Of a DNA stretch of 36,943 bases, positions 5,185 through 13,123 are shown piece after piece. Within the stretch, counting starts at the first letter, position 1; every line of letters begins with the position of its first letter. The position numbers and the translations under genes were made by a program. The notes under the pieces are model-generated. The model was not told the origin of the DNA. It saw nothing but the letters and a program-made list of their open reading frames with translations, and did no database searches. Source of the stretch: a virus; IMG/VR virus record IMGVR_UViG_3300015189_000074, positions 1 to 36,943 of that record, one strand, 5' to 3'.

Positions 5185-5648
5185 AACTGGCAGAGAAAAT
5201 AATCGCCTGGGCCGAGGCGCGTTCTCCCGACTATGTGATCGGCGGCCATGAGTCGCCATACCTGCTGCGCTGGTACCTGATCCCGCAGAATCCGCTGTTC
5301 AATATCTACGTGCATCTATTCCTGCGCAGTGACGACGATCGCGCGCACCACGATCACCCGTGGATGAATTTCTCGAAGCTGTTGCGGAACGAATATTGCG
5401 AGCACCGGATCCTGCAGGGCGGCGTTATGGAGCGCACGATTCGTCGCGCCGGCGACTGGACTTTCCGTTTTAGCGGCAGGATTGCCCACCGCATCGAATT
5501 GACAACGGGTCCATGTTGGACGTTGTTCATCACCGGGCCCAAGTATCGCGAGTGGGGCTTTCATTGTCCCGACCAGGGATGGATCCACTGGAAGCGATTC
5601 ACTGCCGAGCATGACGAAGGCGCGGTTGGCAAAGGGTGCGAGGGATGA
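5181..5648 (+). CDS. Cupin-like phage protein
   Basis: A 155-residue protein with 'DRAHHDHPWMNFSKLL' near residues 53-68, a histidine cluster suited to metal binding in a cupin beta barrel, followed by strands ending in 'TLFITGPKYREWGFHCPDQG'. This combination is seen in small phage proteins of unknown function. Cupins can be enzymes (dioxygenases, epimerases) or only bind ligands; the sequence does not decide which. ATG 5181 overlaps the upstream stop, and the end overlaps the helicase gene. Confidence 0.65.
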   Translation: MKLAEKIIAWAEARSPDYVIGGHESPYLLRWYLIPQNPLFNIYVHLFLRSDDDRAHHDHPWMNFSKLLRNEYCEHRILQGGVMERTIRRAGDWTFRFSGRIAHRIELTTGPCWTLFITGPKYREWGFHCPDQGWIHWKRFTAEHDEGAVGKGCEG

Positions 5649-7045
5649 ACGACACCGCCACGCAGCTGCAGACCCCGCCGCATGCGATGGATGCCGAGCA
5701 GGCCGTCCTGGCCGGTTTGATGACGAACAATGAAACGTTCGATATCATCGCCGGCCATTTGGCGGAAGGTGATTTTTATTCGATGGACAATCGCTATATC
5801 TGGCGCGCCATCACCACGCTGATCGATGCCAACAAACCGGCCGACGTGATATCGGTTGCAGCATGGCTCAAGGACCGCAATCAGCTTGAGCATGTCGGCG
5901 GCTTCGACTACCTGCAGGATCTGGAATACGTCGGATTCGCAGCGAACATTCGGCATTACGCCGAACTAGTCCGCGAAAAATCGGTGCTGCGCGCGATTCT
6001 GTCGGCGGCGATGAAGATGGGTGACCTGGTGTATGCCACCGAGCGCCGCAGCTCGCGCCAGCTGCTTGATGAGGCGCAGGCCTTGCTGGCGGCCGTCGAC
6101 GAGCGCAGTCTGCGCGGCGTGGGCACCTTCCGCTCGCTGAATGAGTCGTTGAGCGATTTGATGATGATGCTCGATGAAGCCAGCAAGGGTGATATCACCA
6201 CCGGCATCCAGACTGGTTTCCGGCAGCTGGATCATCTGCTGAATCCGCTCATGCCCGGCCAGTTGATCGTCGTCGGCGCGCGACCGGCCGCCGGTAAGAC
6301 TTCCTTCGCGGTGAACATTGCGATGCACGTGGCGATGCAATATCAGCGCCCGGTCGGAATGTTCTCGATGGAGATGACGGATATCGAGCTCGCGATCCGC
6401 ATCCTGTCCGGTTTCACTGGCATGGCCGCAGGCCGCTTCCGTGAGCATCGTCTGAACGGCGGCGACTGGGATCGCATCAATGGCGCGCTGGGGAAATTGT
6501 CCGGCGCGCCTTTCTATGTCGACGAGACCGGCGGCCTGTCGATCCAGGAACTGACAGCGCGTGCACGTGTGCAAGCGAAAAAGGTCGGCGGCTTCGGCCT
6601 GCTGGTGGTCGACTATCTGCAGCTGGCGCACGCGGAAGGGCGCTTTGACGGCAATCGCGCGACCGAGCTGGGCGTGGTGTCGTCCGGATTGAAACGCCTG
6701 GCGAAGGAACTGCAGTGTCCGGTGATCGCGCTATCGCAGCTTAATCGCGAAGCGGCCAAGGAACGCAAATTGCCGACGATCGCAGAGCTGCGCGATTCCG
6801 GATCGATCGAGGCCGATGCCGACACCGTGCTGCTGCTGCATCGTGAATTTGTGATGTCGCAAAAAGCGGAAGTCGAATTCGATGCCCTGGTGATTGTGGG
6901 CAAGCAACGCAACGGGGGCATCGGCAAGGTCGACCTGGATTACGACGCGCCGTTGACGCGGTTTTTCAATCATGGAGAAAGTCCAGCTCGCGCTTCGCGT
7001 GGGTCTGGCGGCGGCGCATATTCCGCGGCAAAAAGTGGTGGTTGA
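5645..7045 (+). CDS. dnaB: DnaB-type replicative helicase
   Basis: A 466-residue helicase that unwinds DNA at the phage replication fork. An N-terminal DnaB domain ('DAEQAVLAGLMTNNETFDII' onwards) occupies about the first 120 residues. The RecA-like motor carries Walker A 'GARPAAGKTS' near 211-220, Walker B 'LLVVDYLQL' near 319-327, 'ALSQLNREAA' near 362-371 and the loop 'LRDSGSIEADADTVLLLHR' near 382-400. Length agrees with the bacterial family. ATG 5645 overlaps the upstream stop (ATGA); an in-frame start nine bases earlier is less likely. The glycine/serine-rich tail is probably flexible. Confidence 0.93.
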   Translation: MNDTATQLQTPPHAMDAEQAVLAGLMTNNETFDIIAGHLAEGDFYSMDNRYIWRAITTLIDANKPADVISVAAWLKDRNQLEHVGGFDYLQDLEYVGFAANIRHYAELVREKSVLRAILSAAMKMGDLVYATERRSSRQLLDEAQALLAAVDERSLRGVGTFRSLNESLSDLMMMLDEASKGDITTGIQTGFRQLDHLLNPLMPGQLIVVGARPAAGKTSFAVNIAMHVAMQYQRPVGMFSMEMTDIELAIRILSGFTGMAAGRFREHRLNGGDWDRINGALGKLSGAPFYVDETGGLSIQELTARARVQAKKVGGFGLLVVDYLQLAHAEGRFDGNRATELGVVSSGLKRLAKELQCPVIALSQLNREAAKERKLPTIAELRDSGSIEADADTVLLLHREFVMSQKAEVEFDALVIVGKQRNGGIGKVDLDYDAPLTRFFNHGESPARASRGSGGGAYSAAKSGG

Positions 7046-7070
7046 GTACATTAATTAATGGAGAAAAGTC

Positions 7071-7334
7071 ATGATCAAGCTAGGTAACGAAGTAAAGCAC
7101 CTCATCACTGGTTTTACCGGTATCGCAGTTGCGCGTTGCGAGTATCTCAATGGCTGCATCCAGTACTGCGTGCAGCCGCAGGCGCTCGATAAGGACGGAA
7201 AGATGCAGGACGCGCTGTACATCGATGATCGGGCGCTGGTGGCCATTGGCGAAGGCGTCAAGTTGGATGCCAGGCCGAGTGATGGTGGTCCTCAACGCGG
7301 CGCGCCTGCCGCGAAGCCTGCAGGGATGCTGTAA
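7071..7334 (+). CDS. Conserved phage protein with a 'TGFTGIAVAR' beta barrel
   Basis: An 87-residue protein, MIKLGNEVKHLITGFTGIAV and following. The opening 'LGxxVKxxxTGFTGIAxARxEYLNG' is characteristic of a small conserved phage family found near replication or packaging genes; no function is assigned. It probably folds as a small SH3-like barrel. It has a good GGAGAAAAG ribosome-binding sequence and starts 25 bases after the helicase gene. Confidence 0.75.
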   Translation: MIKLGNEVKHLITGFTGIAVARCEYLNGCIQYCVQPQALDKDGKMQDALYIDDRALVAIGEGVKLDARPSDGGPQRGAPAAKPAGML

Positions 7335-7338
7335 AGCT

Positions 7339-7629
7339 GTGAACACGGCAGACCTTTTTGCTTCGTGGAATCCCGGCCGGATTTGCGGTGTCGACGTGAT
7401 CGAGGATCACTCATTTTCCCCGACGATTGCAATCCGGCCGGACTGTCCGGTCAGCGACGGTTTCCGCGCCAGGATGAATTACTGGCTGCTGTGTGAATTC
7501 GGTGGTGAGTACTCCATTCCGGACGGGCAGGTGCTCATGATGGGCGGCAAGGCGGTGATGAACCCGCACACCCTGGCACAGGTTCGCCGGGAATTGGCGG
7601 CGGATTTTCCGCCTATTTTTTCGAGGTAG
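7339..7629 (+). CDS. Hypothetical protein with a GTG start
   Basis: A 96-residue frame from GTG 7339-7341 (MNTADLFASWNPGRICGVDV), five bases after the upstream stop. Upstream in-frame sequence is shadow of the neighbouring gene. The body has 'RMNYWLLCEFGGEYSIPDGQ' and 'PHTLAQVRRELAADFPPIFS', mixed alpha/beta with no motif I know. Probably an early accessory protein. Confidence 0.6.
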   Translation: MNTADLFASWNPGRICGVDVIEDHSFSPTIAIRPDCPVSDGFRARMNYWLLCEFGGEYSIPDGQVLMMGGKAVMNPHTLAQVRRELAADFPPIFSR

Positions 7630-7635
7630 TTTGCA

Positions 7636-7659
7636 ATGAGTCTGGAACGATTACTGTGA
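7636..7659 (+). CDS. Seven-codon mini-cistron coupled to the HTH protein
   Basis: ATG 7636-7638 has GAGGT about eight bases upstream and encodes MSLERLL before TGA at 7657-7659. That stop overlaps the GTG start of the next gene (GTGA). The GTG gene itself has little ribosome-binding sequence, so the mini-cistron probably delivers ribosomes to it. Confidence 0.4.
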   Translation: MSLERLL

Positions 7660-8447
7660 GTGAACGACGAGCTTGGTCATGGAGGCAGCGGCTACTGGAA
7701 AGTAGCCTGCCTAGTACCACGCGCCACGTGCTGCTCACGTTGTCGTGTCATGTCAACGATGCCGGTGAACCGTGCTACCCGACGGTGCGCACTTTGGCGA
7801 AGGAAACCGGCCGTTCTCCCAGGGTGGTGATGTTGCACTTGGCGAAAGGGCAGGAGGATGGTTGGATCAGGGTCGGTCGGCACGGATTTTCCGGCCAAAA
7901 ATGGGCAACAAATGAGTACTCACTAGCCTGGCCGGATGATCAAAAAGGTGGTGACGTTGCGTCACCACCTTCTGCGAAAGGTGGTTACTTTCCAGCAGAA
8001 AAGGTGGTGACGGAAAGTAACCACCTTCAGGGCGACCATATATATGGGTTTCCCAATAGTAATTCCCAACCCCCCTTAGCCCCCTTGTCCGCTGAAGCGG
8101 ACGATGCCGGTTTCGAATCCTGGTGGCAAACCTATCCCAGGGACCGTCGAGTGGCAAAGGCGAAGTGCCTGCGATTGTGGCGACGCAAGGGGCTCGATGC
8201 GAGATCGCGGCAGGTGATGGCCGTGCTGGTGAGCGATATCGCTTCGACGCAGTGGTGCCGTGACGATGGGCAGTACATCCCGCTGCCGATGACCTGGCTA
8301 TTGCAGGATCGCTTCGAGCGTGAGGTGGTGCCTGCAAGGGCAGAGCCGCGATGCCGATGCGGTGCGCCGGCGCGCTACCAGCTGGGCAGCATGCACCTGT
8401 GCTCCGAGCACTTCGACGAAGAGACACAACGGGAGCGAACAGGATGA
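7656..8447 (+). CDS. Helix-turn-helix replication-type protein
   Basis: A 263-residue protein starting at GTG 7656. Residues about 15-70 form a winged helix-turn-helix ('PSTTRHVLLTLSCHVNDAGE', then 'PTVRTLAKETGRSPRVVMLH'), as in phage replication initiators and helicase loaders (HTH_36 type). A variable linker follows, then a C-terminal domain with 'ESWWQTYPRDRRVAKAKCLR', a feature of DnaT/O-like phage replication proteins. The end carries a CRCGAP and CSEH pattern that could bind zinc. It lies after the helicase, so loading DnaB on the phage origin is likely but not proven. Start is translationally coupled to a mini-cistron. Confidence 0.75.
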   Translation: MSERRAWSWRQRLLESSLPSTTRHVLLTLSCHVNDAGEPCYPTVRTLAKETGRSPRVVMLHLAKGQEDGWIRVGRHGFSGQKWATNEYSLAWPDDQKGGDVASPPSAKGGYFPAEKVVTESNHLQGDHIYGFPNSNSQPPLAPLSAEADDAGFESWWQTYPRDRRVAKAKCLRLWRRKGLDARSRQVMAVLVSDIASTQWCRDDGQYIPLPMTWLLQDRFEREVVPARAEPRCRCGAPARYQLGSMHLCSEHFDEETQRERTG

Positions 8448-8863
8448 GTTTGAACGTCGCATTGAGTGACCAGGACCCCGAGGACAAATACCCGGCCGAG
8501 CATTGGTGCGCGCGTAAGCTCGATGCCTGGCGTGCGCTGAAGCGTGGGTACTGGGATGGCGGCAATGTCGGTGCCCGCAAGGACCTCGGCGATCTCGATG
8601 ACGCCGCCGTGACGCAGTTGGAGATCAGGCGTGACGATACCCGCGCGTATGGTGCACGGGCCGATGCTGAGCGTACTGATCGTGCGGTGTCTGCACTGAA
8701 GGCCAGCGACAACCTGGCCTGGCGCGCAATCGAGTGCTACCACTTCGTCAGTACCGGCCAACGGGATGTGCGGCGTGCGTGCAAGTGCAGGGCTTTGGAT
8801 GTGCCGGCGCTGCTTGAGCGTGGGCATGAAAGCCTGTACCTGCTTCATCAGAAACATCTCTAA
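8444..8863 (+). CDS. Possible late-gene regulator (Q-like position)
   Basis: A 139-residue protein, starting at ATG 8444 and overlapping the upstream stop by ATGA. The first half is charged; residues about 80-139 read 'SALKASDNLAWRAIECYHFV', then 'RRACKCRALDVPALLERGHE', like the C-terminal helix-turn-helix of phage late activators (RinA/ArpU and Q-like families). I do not see a strict family match. It is the last early gene, followed by a candidate promoter, hairpin and terminator, then the late operon, which is the place of lambda Q. The regulatory call rests mostly on position. Confidence 0.5.
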   Translation: MSLNVALSDQDPEDKYPAEHWCARKLDAWRALKRGYWDGGNVGARKDLGDLDDAAVTQLEIRRDDTRAYGARADAERTDRAVSALKASDNLAWRAIECYHFVSTGQRDVRRACKCRALDVPALLERGHESLYLLHQKHL

Positions 8864-8963
8864 AAGGTCCGCGCCAGTTGTGGCTTAGCAGCCCGCCACA
8901 GCCCGCAAACCCGCGCCTGTATTGGGTTTGATGTAATTCCGACCACGGCGGAAACAAGCGGCG

Positions 8964-9015
8964 TATATTTCGTTATTCTTGGGGATTGGTGCGTTAGCGA
9001 CTCGATACCAATCCC
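8964..9015 (+). promoter_or_regulatory. Candidate late promoter and leader hairpin
   Basis: TATATT (8964-8969) is a good -10 but I see no matching -35 at 16-18 bases, as expected for an activator- or Q-dependent promoter. Transcription from it would begin about 8976. A 9-bp hairpin follows, with arms GGGATTGGT (8982-8990) and ACCAATCCC (9007-9015), in the early transcript. With the terminator at 9055-9088 it resembles lambda pR'-tR'. The 240 bases from 8864 to 9103 have no other gene. Confidence 0.45.
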
Positions 9016-9054
9016 GCCGACCGGAGCGCGCTGACACAGGTGCTGATGTGCCCG

Positions 9055-9088
9055 AACCCCGATGCGCCACCTGGCCGTCGGGGTTTTT
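9055..9088 (+). terminator. tR'-like intrinsic terminator before late genes
   Basis: Arms AACCCCGA (9055-9062) and TCGGGGTT (9078-9085) flank a 15-base loop, and the right arm runs into TTTTT (9084-9088). It lies 16 bases before the first late gene, and 110 bases after the candidate late promoter, so it should block late transcription unless an antiterminator acts. Confidence 0.7.
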
Positions 9089-9103
9089 CATTGGTGATGC
9101 ACC

Positions 9104-9529
9104 ATGCCCAACCGACCGCTCAGCCCCTGCAGCGCACCCGGGTGTACAGCACTCACCGACCAGGGTCGATGCCAGCTGCACAAAGTCGCCGAGCAACGTG
9201 GCAGCGCCAGGCAACGAGGCTATAGCGCCAAGTGGGACAAAGCGGCAGCAGGCTTCAAGCGCTCGCATCCGTTGTGTCTGGGTTGTGAAGCTGTTGGCCG
9301 GACGACACCGACGCAAGTCGTTGACCACGTCGAGCCTCACCGTGGTGACACGGTCAAGTTCTGGAACACCGCGTTGTGGCAGCCCACCTGCAAGTGGCAT
9401 CACGACGTGATCAAGCAACAGCTCGAACACCTCTTCGATCAGGGGCGAATCAGCCATGGTGACCTATGGCTGGACAGCGCCGTCGCCCAGCGCCTCACGC
9501 ACCAAAACGGGGCATGTGGGGGAGGGTAA
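9104..9529 (+). CDS. HNH endonuclease beside terminase
   Basis: A 141-residue HNH nuclease. An N-terminal zinc knot is suggested by C9, C14, C23 and H26. The HNH core is 'PLCLGCEAVG' (C58, C61), 'VVDHVEPHRGD' (D74-H75, H79), N88, and 'TCKWHHDVIK' (C96, H99-H100). HNH proteins next to terminase genes in HK97-like cos phages help terminase cut the DNA ends, so that is the likely role here. It starts 16 bases after the terminator. It is the first gene of the late operon. Confidence 0.9.
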   Translation: MPNRPLSPCSAPGCTALTDQGRCQLHKVAEQRGSARQRGYSAKWDKAAAGFKRSHPLCLGCEAVGRTTPTQVVDHVEPHRGDTVKFWNTALWQPTCKWHHDVIKQQLEHLFDQGRISHGDLWLDSAVAQRLTHQNGACGGG

Positions 9530-9633
9530 AACCTCAAAACTTTTTTCAAAGAAGGACCGGCTCCAAGAGACGCGTTCACGCAAAACAGTTTCCAGGGGAG
9601 GGGTGGTTCGCACAGGGGTGGTGAGAGGATTTT
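9530..9633 (+). other. Gap between HNH and terminase; possible packaging site
   Basis: This 104-base gap contains no gene. It has a 9-base direct repeat, AGGGGTGGT at 9599-9607 and 9614-9622, and an adjacent GAGAGG sequence that serves as the ribosome-binding site for the terminase. In HNH-containing cos phages the packaging site lies near this junction; no cos site can be named from sequence alone. Confidence 0.25.
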
Positions 9634-10197
9634 ATGGGACAGAGAGGACCGAAGCCACTACCGAAGAATGTACTGGCGCTGCGGGGGAACACGGCCTATC
9701 TGCAAAACCGTGATTCCGGCGGCGCCATTGAGCCCGAGATTGATATCCCGGGATGCCCGCGCCACCTGATGCCCGAAGCGCGCAAAGAGTGGAAGCGAGT
9801 CGCAGTCCAGCTCGAAGTGCTCGGCCTGGTGTCGCACATCGATCGCACAGCCTTGGCGTTGTACTGCCAGGAATATGCGTGGTGGGTGTGGCATGAGGAA
9901 GGCCTGCAGCGCGACGTGAAAATCGCAGCGGAAAAAGCGGCCGCGTTCCTGGCGGATCCCGCCAACCAGGACAAACCCTGGATTGGTGGCGACGGCTTCC
10001 AGCTGCCGACGCCGAATGGCGGTTGGACCTACAACCCGCACTGGGTTGCGCGGAACAAGCATGCGCTGATGGTCGATCGCTTCCTGGCCAACTTCGGCAT
10101 GTCGCCCAGCGCGCGCGGACGAGTCACCGCCAGCAATCGGCAGCTGACGTTGCCGCTTGAGGAAACCAAGCCGGCGGGCGGTTTCGGCGCGTTGTGA
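9634..10197 (+). CDS. Terminase small subunit (P27-like)
   Basis: A 187-residue protein with the P27-type small terminase start 'MGQRGPKPLPKNVLALRGNT' and the conserved 'PGCPRHLMPEARKEWKRVAV' with 'DRTALALYCQEYAWW' helices. These proteins recognise phage DNA and regulate the large subunit at packaging. The C-terminal part ('NPHWVARNKHALMVDRFLAN') is standard for the family. A GAGAGG ribosome-binding sequence lies seven bases upstream of ATG 9634. The stop overlaps the start of the large subunit gene (GTGA). Confidence 0.92.
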   Translation: MGQRGPKPLPKNVLALRGNTAYLQNRDSGGAIEPEIDIPGCPRHLMPEARKEWKRVAVQLEVLGLVSHIDRTALALYCQEYAWWVWHEEGLQRDVKIAAEKAAAFLADPANQDKPWIGGDGFQLPTPNGGWTYNPHWVARNKHALMVDRFLANFGMSPSARGRVTASNRQLTLPLEETKPAGGFGAL

Positions 10198-11939
10198 AAG
10201 ATTACGCCGGCATCGCAACGCAGTATGCGCGCGACATCGTCGACGGCCGCATGCTGTCGAACAAGTGGGCGCGCCTCACGTGTCAACGTCACCTCGATGA
10301 CCTGGTGCGTCTGAACGCGGACGGTTCGCCTTGGCGTTACGTGTGGAATCCGGTGTTGCCGGTCGAGGAAGGAAAAATCGCGACGCCAGCTGAGCGTGCG
10401 TGCACGTTTATCGAAATGCTGCCGCACATCAAGGGCGAGTGGGCGGCGCGCAAGGAACGGATCCGGCTTGAGCCCTGGCAGATTTTCATTGTCGCCTCGA
10501 TTTTTGGCTGGCTCGATCGCGAGACCTTGCGCCGGCGCTTTCGCATGGCCGACCTGTTTGTGCCGCGGAAGAATTCGAAGTCGACGATCGCCGCCGGCAT
10601 CGGCCTGTACATGCTATCGGCCGACAACGAATTTGGCGCGGAGGTTTACTCCGGCGCCACATCAGAAGGTCAGGCATACGAGGTTTTCGAGCCGGCGAAA
10701 AAAATGGCGGAAGGCACGCCGGATTTCATCTCGCGCTTCGGTGTAACGGTGCGGTCCTCGAACATCAGCATCGCCGAGACCAACTCGAAATTCGAGCCGA
10801 TCATCGGTGATCCCGGTGACGGCGCATCGCCCAGCTGCGCCATCGTCGACGAATATCACGAGCACCCGACCGAGGCGCTCTACGACACGATGAAAACGGG
10901 CATGCTGGCGCGCGCCCAGCCGCTGATGCTGATGATCACCACCGCCGGCGATGATGTTTCAGGCCCTTGCTACGCGCACCAGGAAAGTCTCCAGGAGATC
11001 CTCGAAGGTGTGGTGGTCGATGACCGCCGCTTCGGAATTATTTACGGCATCGACCTGCCGGTTGAACGCGAAGGTCAAGTGTCTGTACCGGGCGACGATT
11101 GGACCAGCGAGGAAGCGCTGATCAAGGCGAACCCGAATTACGGCGTGTCGATCGACCGCGACACGATGCTGGCCGACCAGGCCGAGGCCGTGCGGAATCC
11201 TCGCAAGCAGGCCGGGTTCCAAACGAAGCACTTGAACATGTGGGTCGGATCCTCGAATCCCTGGTTGAATCTGCATGAGTGGAAAGCGCTCGCAGATCCA
11301 ACGCTGAAGATCGAGGATTTTCACGGCGAGGAAGTTTTTCACGGTCTGGACCTGGCAAACGTGGTCGATATCGCCGGCGATTGCCGCGTGTTCCGCCGGC
11401 AGATCAATGGCAAAGATCATTTCTACCCATTCTGGCGCTGTTATCTGCCGGAAGCGCGGATCAATGAACCGGAAAATCGCCACTACCAGGGCTGGAAGCG
11501 GGAAGGCTGGCTGATCGAGTCGCCCGGCAACATGATCGACCAGGCGCTGATCGAGCGTGGCTGCACCGAGGACATGGAGAATTTCCGCTGCGGCGAACTC
11601 GGCATCGACGACTGGGGTGCCGCCGGCATCGCGCCCAAGTTGGAGCAGGCTGGCTTCACGGTCATTCGGGTTCCGCAGAACGTAAAGCACCTGTCGGCGC
11701 CGATGAAATTCATCGACGGCCTGGTGCAATCCGGGCGCGTGCACCACTGCGGCGATCCGGTGGCCACCTGGGGAATCTCGAACGTCTCGGTGAAGCCGGA
11801 TCTGAACGACAACTGGTTCCCGCGGCGCACCGCGAAAAAGAAAAAGATTGACCCCGCGCTGATGTTCATCATCGCCATGTCGCGGGCGATGCTGCCGACG
11901 CTGCAGCAGGACGAAAAATTCCAGATGATGTTTGTCTAA
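10194..11939 (+). CDS. Terminase large subunit
   Basis: A 581-residue packaging motor-nuclease of the HK97-type Terminase_1 family, beginning at GTG 10194. The ATPase has a variant Walker A 'PRKNSKST' near 124-131, Walker B 'CAIVDE' near 215-220 and the coupling 'ITTAG' near 248-252. The nuclease domain shows acidic residues in 'GLDLANVVD' (about D386) and 'GELGIDDWGAAG' (about D472). Length is in the family range. It moves DNA into the prohead and cuts it, with help from the HNH protein. It overlaps the small subunit by four bases. Confidence 0.95.
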   Translation: MKDYAGIATQYARDIVDGRMLSNKWARLTCQRHLDDLVRLNADGSPWRYVWNPVLPVEEGKIATPAERACTFIEMLPHIKGEWAARKERIRLEPWQIFIVASIFGWLDRETLRRRFRMADLFVPRKNSKSTIAAGIGLYMLSADNEFGAEVYSGATSEGQAYEVFEPAKKMAEGTPDFISRFGVTVRSSNISIAETNSKFEPIIGDPGDGASPSCAIVDEYHEHPTEALYDTMKTGMLARAQPLMLMITTAGDDVSGPCYAHQESLQEILEGVVVDDRRFGIIYGIDLPVEREGQVSVPGDDWTSEEALIKANPNYGVSIDRDTMLADQAEAVRNPRKQAGFQTKHLNMWVGSSNPWLNLHEWKALADPTLKIEDFHGEEVFHGLDLANVVDIAGDCRVFRRQINGKDHFYPFWRCYLPEARINEPENRHYQGWKREGWLIESPGNMIDQALIERGCTEDMENFRCGELGIDDWGAAGIAPKLEQAGFTVIRVPQNVKHLSAPMKFIDGLVQSGRVHHCGDPVATWGISNVSVKPDLNDNWFPRRTAKKKKIDPALMFIIAMSRAMLPTLQQDEKFQMMFV

Positions 11940-11964
11940 TCGCAACACTAATAGGAGAAACAAA

Positions 11965-12210
11965 ATGCACTACAGAAACGGACGTGAAGCGAAGAATGGC
12001 GACAAAATCGTGCAGCTCGAAGGCGGGAAAGTAGTTGCCTTCGGCGTGCTGCACAGCGCGGTTCCCGGCGGAAACGACTTTTGCAACGGGAATATCGCCG
12101 TAATTCAGAACCCGCAGCAGTATGCCTGCATGGTCGATTGCCTGCACATTGATGATGTAGCTGGGTTGCTGGCGGAAAAGGCGCTGGACAAGCGTCCGGA
12201 AGGTAAGTAA
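11965..12210 (+). CDS. Hypothetical protein between terminase and protease
   Basis: An 81-residue protein starting MHYRNGREAKNGDKIVQLEG. I chose ATG 11965 because AGGAG lies eight bases upstream, and the longer frame overlaps the terminase end. The opening 'RNGREAKNGDKIV' is like small phage proteins with an SH3-like barrel. It ends 31 bases before a terminator-like hairpin. Role in head assembly is possible but unknown. Confidence 0.65.
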   Translation: MHYRNGREAKNGDKIVQLEGGKVVAFGVLHSAVPGGNDFCNGNIAVIQNPQQYACMVDCLHIDDVAGLLAEKALDKRPEGK

Positions 12211-12241
12211 GCGTTATTCGATTATTGAAAATTCCCAAGAG

Positions 12242-12267
12242 GGCCGCCACGTGCGGCCTTTTCTTTT
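12242..12267 (+). terminator. Terminator-like hairpin before the capsid protease
   Basis: GGCCGC (12242-12247), five-base loop, GCGGCC (12253-12258), then TTTTCTTTT (12259-12267). It is inside the late operon, just upstream of the protease ribosome-binding site, so the late polymerase must read through it or use it as a processing site. Confidence 0.7.
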
Positions 12268-12281
12268 CCAGGAGCCGCCCC

Positions 12282-13094
12282 ATGAGCAAATCCACCAATC
12301 TGCCCCAGATGAGCGTCGCCAATAAACCGGCCGGCCTGAAATTAAAAACGCCGGCCAGCGCCCTGGCGAAGTGGGACAAGACCCTGCTCGCCGCAAAGTC
12401 GACCGAGCCCGTCTGCACTATTGACGTCATGGGTGAGATCGGCGATTCCGGCTGGGGTGATGACTGCACCACTGCGCTGATGGTGAAGGCCCAGCTCGAG
12501 GCGGCCGGAAAAGCGCCGGTGCTGGTCACCATCAATTCGCCTGGTGGCGACGCGTTCGAAGGTATCGCGATCTACAACCTGCTGCGCGCGCACGTCGGCA
12601 ACGTCACCGTGAATGTGCTCGGCCTGGCTGCTTCAGCCGCCTCGATCATCGCCATGGCCGGCGACAAGATCGTGATGGGCGAAGGCGCGTTCCTGATGAT
12701 CCATTCCGCCTGGGGCCTGGTGATGGGCAACCGCAACGATTTGCGCGAATTCGCCGACATGCTCGACAAGGTTGACACCTCCGTGGCTGAGCTCTACGCG
12801 CGCCGCTCCAAGCAATCCGTCGCCGATGTGCTGGCGATGATGGAGGCAGAAACCTGGCTGACCGGTGCGGAAGCCGTTAAGAAAGGTTTCGCCGATGAGG
12901 CCATCGCCGACAAGAAAACGAAGGCGAAAGCCGCCACCCGCAAACCTGTTTTTGCTCAAGCACCTGCTGCCCTGCTCGCCGCGCCCGGCGAAAAGCAGCG
13001 GCCGGTGGTGCGCTTGAGTGCTGCTGAAACATCCCCTCCCGGCGTCACGGGAACGCAAGAGACACGCCGTCCCGGCGTTGTCTATCTGAAGTGA
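12282..13094 (+). CDS. Head maturation protease, ClpP-like (S14)
   Basis: A 270-residue ClpP-fold serine protease that should trim the capsid assembly. It shows 'LVTINSPGGDAFEGIAIYNL' near 81-100, the nucleophile motif 'GLAASAAS' (S118) and 'MIHSAWG' (H141), then 'ETWLTGAEAVKKGFADEAIA', all as in phage S14 proteases. Residues beyond about 215 are Lys/Ala-rich and may act as a scaffold segment. I chose ATG 12282 for its AGGAG site; the longer frame overlaps the hairpin. The capsid gene follows 29 bases later. Confidence 0.92.
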   Translation: MSKSTNLPQMSVANKPAGLKLKTPASALAKWDKTLLAAKSTEPVCTIDVMGEIGDSGWGDDCTTALMVKAQLEAAGKAPVLVTINSPGGDAFEGIAIYNLLRAHVGNVTVNVLGLAASAASIIAMAGDKIVMGEGAFLMIHSAWGLVMGNRNDLREFADMLDKVDTSVAELYARRSKQSVADVLAMMEAETWLTGAEAVKKGFADEAIADKKTKAKAATRKPVFAQAPAALLAAPGEKQRPVVRLSAAETSPPGVTGTQETRRPGVVYLK

Positions 13095-13123
13095 TCCCCT
13101 CAATTCCCGGAAGGAAACAAATC

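Noticed and set aside
8864-9103. tRNA gene in the gap before the late operon
   Set aside because: No cloverleaf is possible; the hairpins fit a leader and terminator.
10959-11963. 334-codon reverse frame opposite the terminase
   Set aside because: The rightward frame has clear terminase motifs; the reverse product looks like shadow.
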